Part shown: positions 8,851-19,566 of the stretch, in pieces
How positions within the stretch are numbered: position 1 is the stretch's first letter
Layout: every line of letters begins with the position of its first letter
From: Actinomortierella ambigua
Lineage: Eukaryota; Mortierellomycota; Mortierellomycetes; Mortierellales; Mortierellaceae
Length of the DNA stretch: 45,377 nucleotides
Direction of reading: 5' to 3'
NCBI GenBank assembly: GCA_016098155.1
Contig: JAAAJB010000273.1
Location: 1 to 45,377, forward strand
Made by a program: the position numbers and the translations under genes
Notes under the pieces: generated by a model
What the model was told of the DNA's origin: nothing
The model's database searches: none
Seen by the model: the letters and a program-made list of their open reading frames with translations, nothing else

Positions 8851-11129
8851 TTAGGCGACAGGCGACGCGGGCTTGAACACGGGTGCCTTGGCATCCAGAG
8901 ACAAGCTCCTGTTTGAATAGGTGCGCACAGGTGCGCGAGGGCGAGGAGCCTCAAAGGGGCCACTAGTGGCGCTTGTGGGTGTTGTTGGGCTGGGGGTCAT
9001 GGCCATCAACGCACCATCACGTAGCTGCTTAGGCTCACGGATTGTAAAAGCCTTGCCAGCTTCGGGTCCTTTGGGCTGGCGAATGGGGTAGATCACGCTG
9101 CCTGCAAGTTCGGGTGCCATCACCATTGACTTGCGGTAGAGTGAGCGTGTGGGCGAAGCCGAGCCCGATGATGTAATGTCGGCCAGTGGGCTGCGAGACT
9201 TTAACACCGGACTCTCTGCACGGACACTGCCGCGGCCTGCGTACGACAGGGGACGTTGCTATAAGCGAATAAAAGAGAAACCGTCCCAAGCCAGGTGGTT
9301 GTCACATTAGTGCCAAAGGAATAGTTCAGTCGCTGTGTCACAAAGACGTCAGGGGGAAGGGAATGTTGAGTTTAGATCATTTATGGATCCGTGCGTGTTC
9401 ATTCTTTTACCTTGGGCGACGAGCGCGAGTGTGGCACATCATAGCCGGGAGTGCCAGTAGGAGGAGGAGTCTTCATGATAATCAAACGACGGAGGTTGCC
9501 CTCACCCTCGCTGTAGTGGTAGAGGGACAACTTGTCGGCAATGAGGTGTAGGATGCGGCGCTGGCGAGCACTCAGATTCTCGGGGAAGATCATGTCGTCC
9601 TTGGTTGGGTCACCACGGAACATGAGCAGGCGGTCATAGAATGCAAGGGTCTCACCATCGTTAAGGTCGAGCTGGTTCATATTGGAGGCTAGAGTGAAGG
9701 GGATGAGAGAGAAGGTGGAGGTGTCACACATACACACAAAAAAGTATAAGTGGATATCCACAGCTTGTTCGCTGCCCAAAAGTGTCAGCTTGGAAGTGTT
9801 TGCCTACCAGAAGAATAGTCGTCACGTTCGTGCAGACTGCGGTTCGAGTCGCGGCGTTCGAGTAAGACCGACGAGCGATTTCGACGGACCTCATACTGCG
9901 AGGATTGTTGGTACTCGTATTCACGACGCTCATATTCACGGCGCTCCTGCTCGCGGCGTTCCTGCTCAAGCATCTCCATCATTTCAAGTTCACGAAGGCG
10001 AGCGGCCTCAGCAGCAGCAGCAGCTTGAGCGGCGGCAAGTTTCTCCTGCTCACGCTTCTCTTGCTCTGCGGCGGGCATCACCTTCTTAAATTCAACGCGG
10101 AGCTTGCGGCCCTGGACTTCGAGTCCATTGACCGCAGCGACGACAATGTCAGTCTCCTCGGCAGTGCGGTAGTTGGCAAATGCCAGGCCTCTAAAAATGC
10201 CATTATCAAAGTGGTAGTTAAACGCGTAGGGCTTGGGGATATCAAGATTGTCAAGGAAGGCTAAGAGTGCATCGCGTTTGATGGAGAAGGGAATGTTCTT
10301 GATAACAATAGCTGTGGGGATAGTATCCACATGCTCTTCCAGCTGAAGTTGCTGGGACTGAGGCTGGGGCTGGAGCTGGGGCTGCTGCTGAACAGGTTGG
10401 TGGATGTGGTGCTGGTATTGCTGTTGTTGCTGGAGCATGGGGTGCTGCTGGTACAAAGGTTGGCTCTGCTGTGGCTGCTGATGCTGCATCAACGGGGGCG
10501 ACTGCATAGGGGTGAGTTGGCCCTGGCCTTGAGGTGGGCTCCAGTTCTACACGTGGATTTGTGGAGAACACACAAACACACACATACACATGTTGCAAGA
10601 TGAGAACAAAGGATACAAAGAGAAGACAAAAAAAAAAAAAAGTCCGAGAGAATCAGTTACAGGTCTTGGGTAGACGACAGACGACAGAGAGCCCTGATGG
10701 CTGGTGTTGCCGTGTGGTGTGGATGTTCCCCTCGATGGTTCGATGGGTTAAAAAAAGAGCTGAGCGAGTCCCCCTTATTTGGGCAATCATGCCAGGTTGC
10801 GGAGGAACATAGAGAGCAACAGGAGAACACAACCCCCCCACTGTCCCCCTCACATCCCCTCTTCATCTCCCTGCGAATTCATGTGTTTCAGAGTCGGCAT
10901 TGTCACCTACCATGTTAGCCACAGACATGCGACTGGACTGGCGACGAATGTCCTTGCCATCTCCACGCACACTGTTGCGCTGCGACCCATTCGTGGGGCG
11001 GCGAGTCAGCGGAGTCGAGGGGGTCCTCTCGGAGCCATACTGCGAATAGCGGCGGTCGATAGGCGACTGCAGGCCGGTATCGCGGAGCGACATGGCATCA
11101 AAGGACATGTCAAGTTGCTTGGTGGTCAT
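8851..11129 (-). CDS. PIN4: PIN4-like RNA-binding protein (RRM + R3H), 4 exons
   Basis: Minus-strand exons are 11129-10911, 10546-9808, 9688-9411 and 9258-8851, giving 547 residues. After a Ser/Arg-rich N-terminus with several SP sites comes a Gln-rich tract (about 87-145), then an RRM at about 151-229 (RNP2 IVIKNIP, RNP1 FRGLAFANY) that ends KLRVEFKK. A predicted Ala/Glu/Arg coiled coil follows. An R3H domain spans about 320-392 (FYDRLLMF, RRILHLIADKLSLYHYSEGE). The tail is rich in SP/TP sites. RRM followed by R3H in one fungal protein is the architecture of S. cerevisiae Pin4/Mdt1 and S. pombe Cip1/Cip2, which act in mRNA control, stress response and the DNA-damage checkpoint as phosphoproteins. 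The SP/TP richness is consistent with kinase regulation. The first intron is the longest (364 nt). The gene is convergent with the RCC1 gene (239 bases between stops). Confidence 0.9.
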
Positions 11130-13093
11130 GATGATGGAGAATGGATGGATTGGGCAAAAAAGTACAAAAAGTAGGTTGCTCTAACTGAAACAGAGTATTG
11201 GGAGGATGGGAGGATGGGAAGTATGCGGGACGAAGGCGTCCAGGAAAACAAAACGAACGGCAGGAATAAAAAAGATGGACAATGGTATCAAAAAAACATG
11301 AGCTATGGAAGCAAACGACGAACGAACGAGCGCGCTTCAAGAGGTCGTGGTGGTTACTACTGCCTCTGTGATGAGTGGTTAAAGAAAACGAAGGATGTGG
11401 GAGAGCGGGAGGGAAAGACGGGAAGAGGGGGGGGGCAGCGTATATACAGAATAAGGCGTCGAGATATGTACAAGGGTGCGTTGATGTTGTTGTGTACAAG
11501 GTTACAAAGTTGTAGGATATGGAGAGTCAGGGTCAGGGCAAGAGTCAAAGAGATGTCGGTCGTCAGGCGTCAGTGCAAATCTTTTTTTTTGGAGTTTTTT
11601 TTTTTTATGTTTTATAATGGAATGAGAAGATGGGAAGGATGGGCGAGGGTGAGGATAAGGAGAAACAAAAAAGAGAGAAAGAGAGAAAAGAAAAAAAAGA
11701 AAGAGAAGGAGAGAAAAGAAAGAAAAGGGACAGGAGCCTTTGAGTGTGCACAAAAGGGGGAGGGGGGGAGCATGGTTGGGAGAATCCATCTTTGGCCAAG
11801 GAAGGATTTCATGGGAGCAGTGCTTGCGATGAAGCAAGCTACAACGACGTGTACTACTCATCCACATGGATGGCGATAACCCAGTTCACCAATAGCGCCC
11901 CGTATCACATAAAGGCTTTTCAGGCTGGTGGCATTGCCATCCCGCGCATTGCTTTCACACTGTGCGTGGGTCCTTCAGTACAGATCTACAAGCTAAAAGA
12001 GAATGTATGTACGTAAAAATGATGGCAGAAAAAAAATGTTCATGATGACAGATGTTTGAACAAGTGAAAGGGTGAAAGAGGAAATCCATAGCACCTTGGT
12101 CACGACAACAGCGAGTGCCAGATCATCTACTGCATAGAGGCTCCACACAACTTATCGGACGCCGCCAGCAAAGCATGAGACTAGCTTGCCACATTCCGCA
12201 TGCTTCTTGTATGATATTGGCGACCCCAAAGTCTGTCGTAGAGGTGCCCGACGGAGAGAGGAGGTAGTGGAAGGGGGAAGAAAAGAGTGAAGAGAGGCAA
12301 GAAAAGGAGCTACAAAGCCATGGATGCTACAAAAACAACAAAGGTTGCAGATCAGAGAAGATGCTGGAGGAGGGATTGGCAGATATTCTTGTGATGCTCG
12401 TTCGTTCACTCTTGGGCAACGACATTCTTCGTCCCACCCTTACCATACAGTGGATTAGGCTCTGTAGGGCCGGCAAAGAAAGGGCTGCCGCGCTCCTCTA
12501 CCCAGCTATTGACCGGTGTGGAGGCAGATTAAACGTCAGGAGTCCACTTGGTGCATATACTTCTCGTGAAAGAGCTGCGATACATGTCATAGTTGTGCCT
12601 TCCAGTGCTAGGGTAGTGAGTGATACAGTCACCGGTGCGTTGAAGGAGGAGTGGGGCTTGCTCATGAAATCAACGTAACCGCAAAGTCGTGTGGCCGGAG
12701 CCTCACCTGCGAAACCCTGGCCTATGGAGGTACACGGAATGGCCCTTTTAACCAAACCCTGGGTCTCGACCCCGAGAAGGGACCTGAGGCCGATCGTGGC
12801 CACAATGTGGCGTTCAACCTCACCCAGGGCGGCGTGCCAGTACGTCGAGCAGCCTGTTTGGCCCGCAGTGGGTCAAAGTGGGAGGATATCGAAACATGGC
12901 AGGGCGTCGAAGTTTAGACTCTGCTTGTTTTACGTACACACATTCTACTCTTGGGCTTTTGAGTCTGCAGGACTGAGAGATTTTGGCTGCCTAAGCCCAG
13001 TCTAAGCCACCACATCATGCCTTTGGCCTCGATAACAAAAAAAACAAATTAAAGGATCCATCCTGTTCATCCATACAGACAAAGCACATCAAC
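11130..13093. other. 2-kb divergent intergenic region
   Basis: This is the interval between the divergent starts of PIN4 and EGD2. From 11.2 to 11.8 kb it is a strongly purine-rich plus strand (GGGAGGATGGGAGGATGGG, AAAGAGAG runs), i.e. a CT-rich leader for PIN4. From about 12.36 to 12.92 kb the sequence becomes balanced and GC-richer with overlapping open frames on both strands, none of which I recognise (see findings). No RNA gene was identified. Confidence 0.5.
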
Positions 13094-13214
13094 ATGTACG
13101 CACCCAAACCCTCCTCCACAATCGCTACTGTGGACTTTATGGCGGCGGCCTGACTTTCTGAAACAGCTCATCTAATGCCACTTTTTCTCGATTCCCATTG
13201 CGATTTCATCCAGG
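13094..13214 (+). promoter_or_regulatory. EGD2: Split initiation codon of EGD2
   Basis: AT (13094-13095) is followed by donor GTACGC; acceptor TTTCATCCAG ends at 13213 and G at 13214 completes ATG. In unspliced RNA the same AT plus the intron's G also reads ATG, opening a 20-codon frame that ends at 13153. Start usage therefore depends on splicing. Confidence 0.8.
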
Positions 13215-13995
13215 GCCGATATCCATAACAAGATTGAGGAGATTCATTCCGACGAGGAGACTGCCCCCCAGAGCGGCCGTGCCCTCTCCCGCAACGAAAT
13301 CAAGGCTCGCAAGGCCTTCAGCAAGGTCGGTCTGAAGCAGGTCAAGGGCATCACTCGCGTCACCATCCGTCGCAGCCGCCAGGTAATGATCAGACAAATA
13401 GCTCTGGATATCTTGTCGTTATTGACAGGACAGGGACCAGGAACACTTGAACAGTGGACTTTTACTTGGGCTTGATTCCTTCTATCGTCTAACAACAGCT
13501 TCAACAACCTTCTACCTCGGACAAAACTCAGGCCATTCTTGCTATCAGCCAGCCTGATGTCTTCAAGTCTGCCAACACTGAGACCTACGTTGTCTTCGGT
13601 GAGGCTGTCGCCGATAACTTCAACATGGCTAGCCAGCTCCAGGCTGCCCAGGATGCCCTCAGGGATGCCGAGGCTCAGGGTGCCGACGTCGCTGCCGCCA
13701 CCGAGGAGGAGAAGGCTGAGGAGGAGGATGACGAGGAGGTCGATGAGACTGGCGTTGATGCCGGTGACATTGAGCTGGTTACCGCCCAGGCCAACGTCAG
13801 CCGCTCGAAGGCCGTCAAGGCTCTCAAGAACAACAACAACGACATTGTTGCCGCCATCATGGTAAGGATAGAACGCGAATGATGTGTGAGACGCAAATAT
13901 CCATGTTTTCTCCCTTGCTATCACACGTTACTGGATGTTTTACTGATACACTTTTGTTCTTACTATTGCACTTTATATAGGAGTTGACCATGTAA
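13094..13995 (+). CDS. EGD2: Nascent polypeptide-associated complex subunit alpha, 4 exons
   Basis: Exons are 13094-13095, 13214-13382, 13532-13861 and 13981-13995, giving 171 residues. The first coding exon contributes only AT; the G arrives from exon 2, so the start codon is split (AT|gtacgc...cag|GGCC) and the protein begins [16 protein letters not shown]. There is no in-frame ATG in exon 2, which supports this. [21 protein letters not shown] and [20 protein letters not shown] are strongly conserved NAC-alpha segments, and a C-terminal UBA domain ([16 protein letters not shown] to AIMELTM) is complete. The product pairs with the beta subunit Egd1 at the ribosome exit tunnel to shield nascent chains. 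An acidic linker ([15 protein letters not shown]) precedes the UBA. The last exon encodes just ELTM and the stop. A second in-frame acceptor in intron 2 is discussed in findings. Confidence 0.93.
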
Positions 13996-14295
13996 AATTT
14001 GTATACAAAATCGCATTTTACTCCACGCTTTCTTTTCTTGTTTAAATAACATTCTCTGTCAAAACCTCATCCTCCACGTTCACCGGATTTGGGATACTCC
14101 TGGCTGCCTTGTGTTCTTTCATGCGCTACTGTGATAAGAATTACCATCATCGTTTCAAACAGCAACTTGCACTTGCACCTATTCACATGGCAGTAAGAGG
14201 ATAGGAAGCGGAATTTATTCGTCGCGTGGAATGCAGGGTCTCTGGGATTTTTGATCAAAAAAATACAAACAATGAGTTTCATAATGAGGAGATTA
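13996..14295. other. Convergent 3' UTR region
   Basis: The 300 bases between the stops of EGD2 (+) and the unknown membrane gene (-) are AT-rich and probably hold both 3' UTRs and poly(A) sites. No gene was seen. Confidence 0.4.
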
Positions 14296-16254
14296 TTATG
14301 CTTGCGCGATAGCCCTCTTGCTTTGATCAAGGACTTGCTGTCGCATAAGACGCAAATCTGACCGCATGGCTTTCGCTTCGAGCCTCAAAATCCGACGCCG
14401 CTCATGTCGATTTCGTAAAAAGGCTTCAAGATCCATGGTGTACAAGTCTGGACCGAGCATCTGGATTCCTGGATTCTTAAGGATATAGTGTCGCCCGGAT
14501 CGATCACCAGAGCTTGAAGTATTGATGTTGGGTGACAACGTAGAGGGCGGCGCATTGGCTGGTGTGCGAGGAGAACGTTGATCAGACTGAGCAGTTGATG
14601 ACCTTGGTTGTTGAGCACTGCGGCCACTGCTATTGTTCGCCACGCTGGAAGTTCGCAAGCTAGCTGCCACAGAATTGTTGAACTGTTCAATCGCCAACTG
14701 GAACCTGCGGTCTGCCGTTTGCTGATATCGGTTATTGTTGTTATTGTTGTTATTGACTGTAGCAGTAGTAGCAGCGGTAGTAGTAGCGGTAGTAGTAGTC
14801 CGGTCATTCACCTGATCTGACTCATCGTTTTCATGTGGATTTTCCCTTGGATTTGCTCGAAGGCCCATTGGCGCGCCATGCTGCTCCTCTTGTTCTTCAC
14901 GCTCAAAAATCTCAATCTCTTTGCGCAGCCATTCGAGGCGCTGCTGCCGAATGGAAAGCAGCGTCGAGGCCACGCTATGCTTCTTAGCCAAAAGCATCGA
15001 CTCACGATACGTGCGCTGTATCCTGAACATCAACCACCGTGCCTTAACCGCCACCATAAAGTGCATCCCACAGACGAGCAGGGTTGGCACAAGTGGCAAA
15101 AAGAGAAAGGCTGTAGACAGCTGAAGCCTTGTGGCGATATCCGATGCGCCAGATGACGTGGAAGTCGTACCCGTATCATCCGTCCAGAACGAGAGTCGGG
15201 CCATTATCCTCTGACTTGCTGCAATCACTCGCGCGATTACATTCGAGATTGGCTTCGTGGTAACGGCGAATCGAATACCTGCGCCCACGGACCAGCTATC
15301 GAACAGAAAAAGGATTTCCGGGATGGTTGGAATCAGACGTCCATGATATGCGATCATGTTATGTAACTACTACATGTCGATAAAAACTCATTGTGAGAAA
15401 GTACCAAAGAGCGGAAGAATAGCTCTTGTCGAGGCCAATAAGGAGAGGCTCAAAGGCAGCCACTTGGCGGATAGTCTTTTCGATAGAAGCATTGCGTGAA
15501 CCGCGTAGTTCTTGACAGGTGGTCGACCATCGTGTCAGGTCTATTGGATTGGAAAAGCATGAGAAGGTGTGTGTCAGTCGACGGACGACGGCAAAGCATT
15601 GGTATGTCGATGAGGCAGCTTTGCTTTTTCCCTTTAAAGTTTGTATGTAGCAATACCTGGTGCGCTTCTTTGTGCCGCACCGGATTCACTCGCTGCATGC
15701 CTGTTGCGGGATGTCTCCGACTGTGAGTGCCCAGGAGTTCTGTACGCGTCTTGGTGTGAGCCATACTCGTCTTCGGATTCGGTGGTCCAAAATGCACCTT
15801 CCTCTGGAAATCTTGGTAATGGTGATAATTCAATGCGGAAGCCATTCTCGACCTCAGTCATCACAGAGTTGGCAACACTACCAGCATGGGCAAGCTGGTC
15901 ACGCTCACGTGCGACACGCTGTCGATGTCGCCTGCGTCGCCGTCGGCTCGCGCTGTGTTTTGCCTGGTCGTCGCTCCTTGCTTCCCAGTGCCTATCCTCC
16001 AGCTCTTCGATAGCCCTGTCGAGCATGTTGATGGCGTTGTCAATGTCGCGTAGGTCCTCGAGTGTGGCCAACACCTGGTCCAGCGTTATAATGCTCTTGC
16101 GCAGGAGATGCCCCCTTTCCTGCTGGTCAGCCATGGAGCGAATCCTGTTGCGCATGTGCACATGTGCGGCTGCTGCAAGGCCAATACCGATGGGAAAGTT
16201 GCTCAGAGACCATCTTTGTGTGTGCATAGTGGTCATCCATGCCTGAGAGTCCAT
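14296..16254 (-). CDS. Unrecognised coiled-coil/membrane protein, 3 exons
   Basis: Minus-strand exons are 16254-15657, 15540-15405 and 15295-14296, giving 577 residues. I do not recognise the family. The N-terminal third has a short hydrophobic stretch (FPIGIGLAAAAHVHM) and helical repeats (ITLDQVLATLEDLRDIDNAI). A run of arginines (RRRRRRHRQR) and an acidic segment follow. Mid-protein is a helical region (IEKTIRQVAAFEPLLIGLDK; WSVGAGIRFAVTTKPIS), then one strong membrane span (LSTAFLFLPLVPTLLVCGMH), then a coiled coil (RQQRLEWLRKEIEIFEREEQ). A Thr/Asn repeat region precedes a conserved-looking basic helical end (LEAFLRNRHERRRILRLEAK). The intron 15296-15404 was chosen because it keeps frame (SALC|WSVG) and has a pyrimidine-rich acceptor; the upstream frame otherwise hits a stop. 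Splitting into two genes is the alternative; I prefer one gene because the frames join well at both introns. Confidence 0.6.
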
Positions 16255-17916
16255 GTTTGAGGTCGTTGTGGTCGATGGTCTCACGAGAAATGAGGTGCCT
16301 TTGTGATGAGACGGGTTTTAGGGTTTGGTGGTTTGCCCCAGAACTCCACAGGGGTGGGGGGAGGGGAGGCGATTTGGACACACACAAACACGCATCTGGC
16401 TGGGTAAACGAAAGAGGCGAGACGAGACAGCGAAGATCCGAGTCCACTCTCCTGCTCCGTCTTTCTTTCACTTCGCTCCATGAGCTCTATGCAACCAACA
16501 TGCTGGCTCACGCCGTTACAAAAAGGAGAAAGGCGAGTAGAAAAAAAATAGGAGAGATGAAGGGGAAGGTGTGTCCAGGTGCAAAGGGTGCACAACACGG
16601 GTATGGCACACGCCCACCTCTTTTTTTTTTTCATCTCAGGTTCACTGGCTCTCTGGCTGTGCTCAGCATCACTTCTCTTTCCAACAACAACAACAACAAG
16701 AAAAAGAAAAAAAAGATGACCAAACAGTCGAGTGCGACTGCAGAAGCAGTAACGCAACAATAACATACAAACATATGAGGTACTAACAGTACTCTATACA
16801 TGTCAATGCTCAGCTGTAAATAAAAAAAAACCGTGGCTCTACAGGTTTTTTTATTTGCTCAGTTCAACCAAATAGCAAGGCGCGATGGGAATGTCTTTGA
16901 AGAGTGTACATACACTGCTGAGCTAGAGCATCTGGACAGAGGTGAGAAATAAAGCCATGGCTGGCTGTTGCCAGGCCAGCATGAGAATCTCCGAAGCCAG
17001 ACATTGACAGGGTGCAAGAGACAATTAGACAGCCCAAGTGTCTGTCCAGCTATCTTTCGTCACCCAGCCTCATGCCGCGGAAAGAGTCGTCGTCACTACC
17101 GTACCACCTAGGTGCATAGCAAAAGGGTGGTTGGGGGGGGGGGAGGTGAATGTGGGCGGATCAATGTTGTTTGTCCACTTGCACGTCGTCGCATAAAATA
17201 GCTTTTGGGCATGCGTCGTACCGGATGATCTGAGGGGGAGAGGGGAGAAGGGGGGGGCCAACGTTTTTCCCCCCCTTCTGGACACGGAAACTTTTTCGAT
17301 TCATATCCCACGAACATTCCCCATACATCGAACGCCATTGAGTGCCCTTTTTTTTATTATTCCTCCGCTTTGCTTGCCTTCCTGTTCTTCCACGCTTGTT
17401 GGCGATACATTGCTACAAATACCTACCATTCATTCATTCCAGTCCATTCACCTCCATTTCTCGGGAAAAAAATATTCTACTGCAACACAAAAGGTGAGCT
17501 CCCTAACGCCAGTGGTGCCTCTGTTCTCACTCTCCTCTCCCTCCTCCTGCTGCCCTTGGACGAGGTGGAACTTTTTTCTCTTTTTTTTTCATTTCACTTC
17601 ACATTCTGTCTTGCATTCAGTCACGGCCTTCTGCTCTTTCTTTCTGCATTCAATCTGCTAATCGACTGCATCCTCTCCTTTCTTTCCTTTCCTTTCTTTT
17701 TCGTCCTTCCCTTCCTCTCTCTCTCTCTCTCTCTTGTCTTTCCCCGACTCCGTTTTTTCCTTCCTTTTCTTAGGATTTAGGGCCGTCTCGATTTTCTCCA
17801 CCCTCTTGTTCCCCTCACTTGCGACCTTCACTCTATCCATACCCTACCCACTTCAACTCCCCCCTCTCCTTCTCATCCTTCACACCAGCGTCTGAGAAGC
17901 CAGTGGACAGGAAGCC
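16255..17916. other. Divergent intergenic region with CT-rich leader
   Basis: This is 1.66 kb between divergent starts. The first half has poly(T)/poly(A) runs at 16620 and 16700 and no gene. The right half (17.3-17.9 kb) is a strongly pyrimidine-rich leader for the aspartic protease. A donor AAAG|GTGAGC at 17494 paired with acceptor TTTTCTTAG (17773) or CACACCAG (17888) suggests a 5' UTR intron. A CT microsatellite lies at 17714-17734. Confidence 0.5.
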
Positions 17917-19566
17917 ATGGGCCCAACCTCCATACGTGCAACGAGACGGCACTCTGAAGCGGCCAGAAAGTGTTCAATGGCTGCTGCACTTGCGCCTGCA
18001 GCATCAGCTGCTGCTGCCATGACTGTCCAGACACGGGCACCACCATCCTCTCCTACGCCCTCACCTTCCTCCCCTCTTTCTCGTCCTCTCTCCCCTTTAC
18101 ATGGCTGCTCTTCCTCCCGCTCCGGTTCTCAGCGCCACCGCTCGGAGCAGCAACCATCTCATCGCCACCCCCGCCATCGCTATCATAGACACCATGCCTG
18201 GAGCCTTCTCCTGTTCATTGTAGTCTCGTCGTTCATGACCTCGTCCTTGTCGCTTGGCGCGGAAGGCGCGGTATTTGAGGTCCTTGTCGAGCGACCATCG
18301 ACTCCGCTCGATCCATCGTCGCATGCATCAGCACCTCTTCGCATGGCCGACAGCAATGGCCTCGAGCGCCTCAAGTTGGGCGAGGGCACGGTCATGTCAA
18401 AGTACCTCGGCAATTCGATTGTTACCAATGCGCGAAACCTCGGCTACGCGGGAACCATCCAATTGGGCGAGCCTCCACAGTCGTTCCAAGTTGTCTTTGA
18501 TACTGGGTCAGACATGATTGTCGTTATCTCCAACATGTGCCAAGGAATGCACTGCAACGACATGACCCAGTACACCTGCACGTCGTGCGCGCGTACACCT
18601 TACTCGTACAACATCACCTATGGCGATGGCACATGGGGTGCAGGCCCCATTGTCACCGATACCGTCTCCCTGGGCGGCTTGGTGGTCAAGAACCAGCAGA
18701 TCCTCGACATTACCAAGAGTGGACTCGACCTCTCGGGGTATGGCAATGGCGTCTCTGGACTGGTGGGGCTGATGCCTCACTCGCCTGTCGCCAGGGCCAT
18801 CCCGCCTCTGCAGACCATCTATGAGAACAAGCTGTTGGACCAGAATGTCTTCTCGGTCTATCTGACATCCAGCTTGACGCCCAAGCAAGGTGGCTCGTTC
18901 CTGTTTGGAGGCATTGACACCTCAAAGTTCTCGGGTGATCTCAACTGGGTGCCCTTGTCCACCGCGCCGTCCGTCCGCGAGGGTATGTGGTACATCGAGG
19001 CCGACAATGCACTCGCCGGAACGACGCCTGTCGCTGGCTACAAACAGTCGCCATGGCTGTTTGATACCGGCACGTCCTTCATTGCCGTGCCGACAACGTT
19101 TGCACAAGAGTTCCACAAGCTGATCCCCGGTTCGTCCTTTTCGGCAACGGATCAAGTGTACACGGTCCCGTGCACGGGCAACACGTCGTTTGCAGTGTCA
19201 TTCCAAGGCCAGGTGTACGAGGTGCCCTACCTCGACTACATTGCGCGTGCATCGGGCGGTGGTCCAAATTCGTGTGTCTCTCTTGTCATGCCGCTTGGCA
19301 ACTATGAGATGTACATCCTTGGTGACCCTTTCCTGCGACAGGTCTATGCTGTCTACGACTTTAACACCGGCGCGAGCAGGATTGGCCTGGCCAAGGTCAA
19401 TGTCAAGAATGGGTCGCTCGGCAACGAGGGCCTATCGGGTGGACCCGTCCCGGGAGGTGGAGTCATTGCGCCCTTAGATAGCGCGGCGCCTGCAACACGG
19501 ACCCAGCACTGGATCACTGTCCTGATGGTTCCTATTTTGATCGTTGCTGGTCTCATAATTTTGTAA
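17917..19566 (+). CDS. Pepsin-like (A1) aspartic protease, probably GPI-anchored, single exon
   Basis: The uninterrupted 549-residue frame carries both catalytic motifs, DTGSD (195-199) and DTGTS (383-387), and the flap YGDG (235-238). LFGGIDTSKFSGDLNWVPL and MYILGDPFLRQVYAVYDFNT are standard A1 landmarks. The end is a Gly/Pro-rich linker followed by ITVLMVPILIVAGLIIL with no charged tail, which fits a GPI attachment signal as in yapsins. A hydrophobic stretch (WSLLLFIVVSSFM, about 95-107) is the likely signal sequence, but it sits behind an unusually long Ser/Pro/Arg/His-rich N-terminus. Either translation starts later than drawn, a 5' exon was missed, or the segment is a signal anchor. The propeptide region lies at about 115-175. 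It is expected at the cell surface, processing wall or secreted proteins; substrates cannot be inferred. The usual Trp after the first DTG motif is replaced (DTGSDMIVV). Confidence 0.9.
   Translation: MGPTSIRATRRHSEAARKCSMAAALAPAASAAAAMTVQTRAPPSSPTPSPSSPLSRPLSPLHGCSSSRSGSQRHRSEQQPSHRHPRHRYHRHHAWSLLLFIVVSSFMTSSLSLGAEGAVFEVLVERPSTPLDPSSHASAPLRMADSNGLERLKLGEGTVMSKYLGNSIVTNARNLGYAGTIQLGEPPQSFQVVFDTGSDMIVVISNMCQGMHCNDMTQYTCTSCARTPYSYNITYGDGTWGAGPIVTDTVSLGGLVVKNQQILDITKSGLDLSGYGNGVSGLVGLMPHSPVARAIPPLQTIYENKLLDQNVFSVYLTSSLTPKQGGSFLFGGIDTSKFSGDLNWVPLSTAPSVREGMWYIEADNALAGTTPVAGYKQSPWLFDTGTSFIAVPTTFAQEFHKLIPGSSFSATDQVYTVPCTGNTSFAVSFQGQVYEVPYLDYIARASGGGPNSCVSLVMPLGNYEMYILGDPFLRQVYAVYDFNTGASRIGLAKVNVKNGSLGNEGLSGGPVPGGGVIAPLDSAAPATRTQHWITVLMVPILIVAGLIIL

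Noticed and set aside
9835..9870. tRNA B-box-like GGTTCGAGTCGC
   Set aside because: It lies in a coding exon of the PIN4 gene and no A box or cloverleaf surrounds it.
16239..16763. 174-codon frame ending in poly Asn/Lys
   Set aside because: Generated by AAC and AAG repeats and a T/A run in the divergent promoter; no protein pattern.
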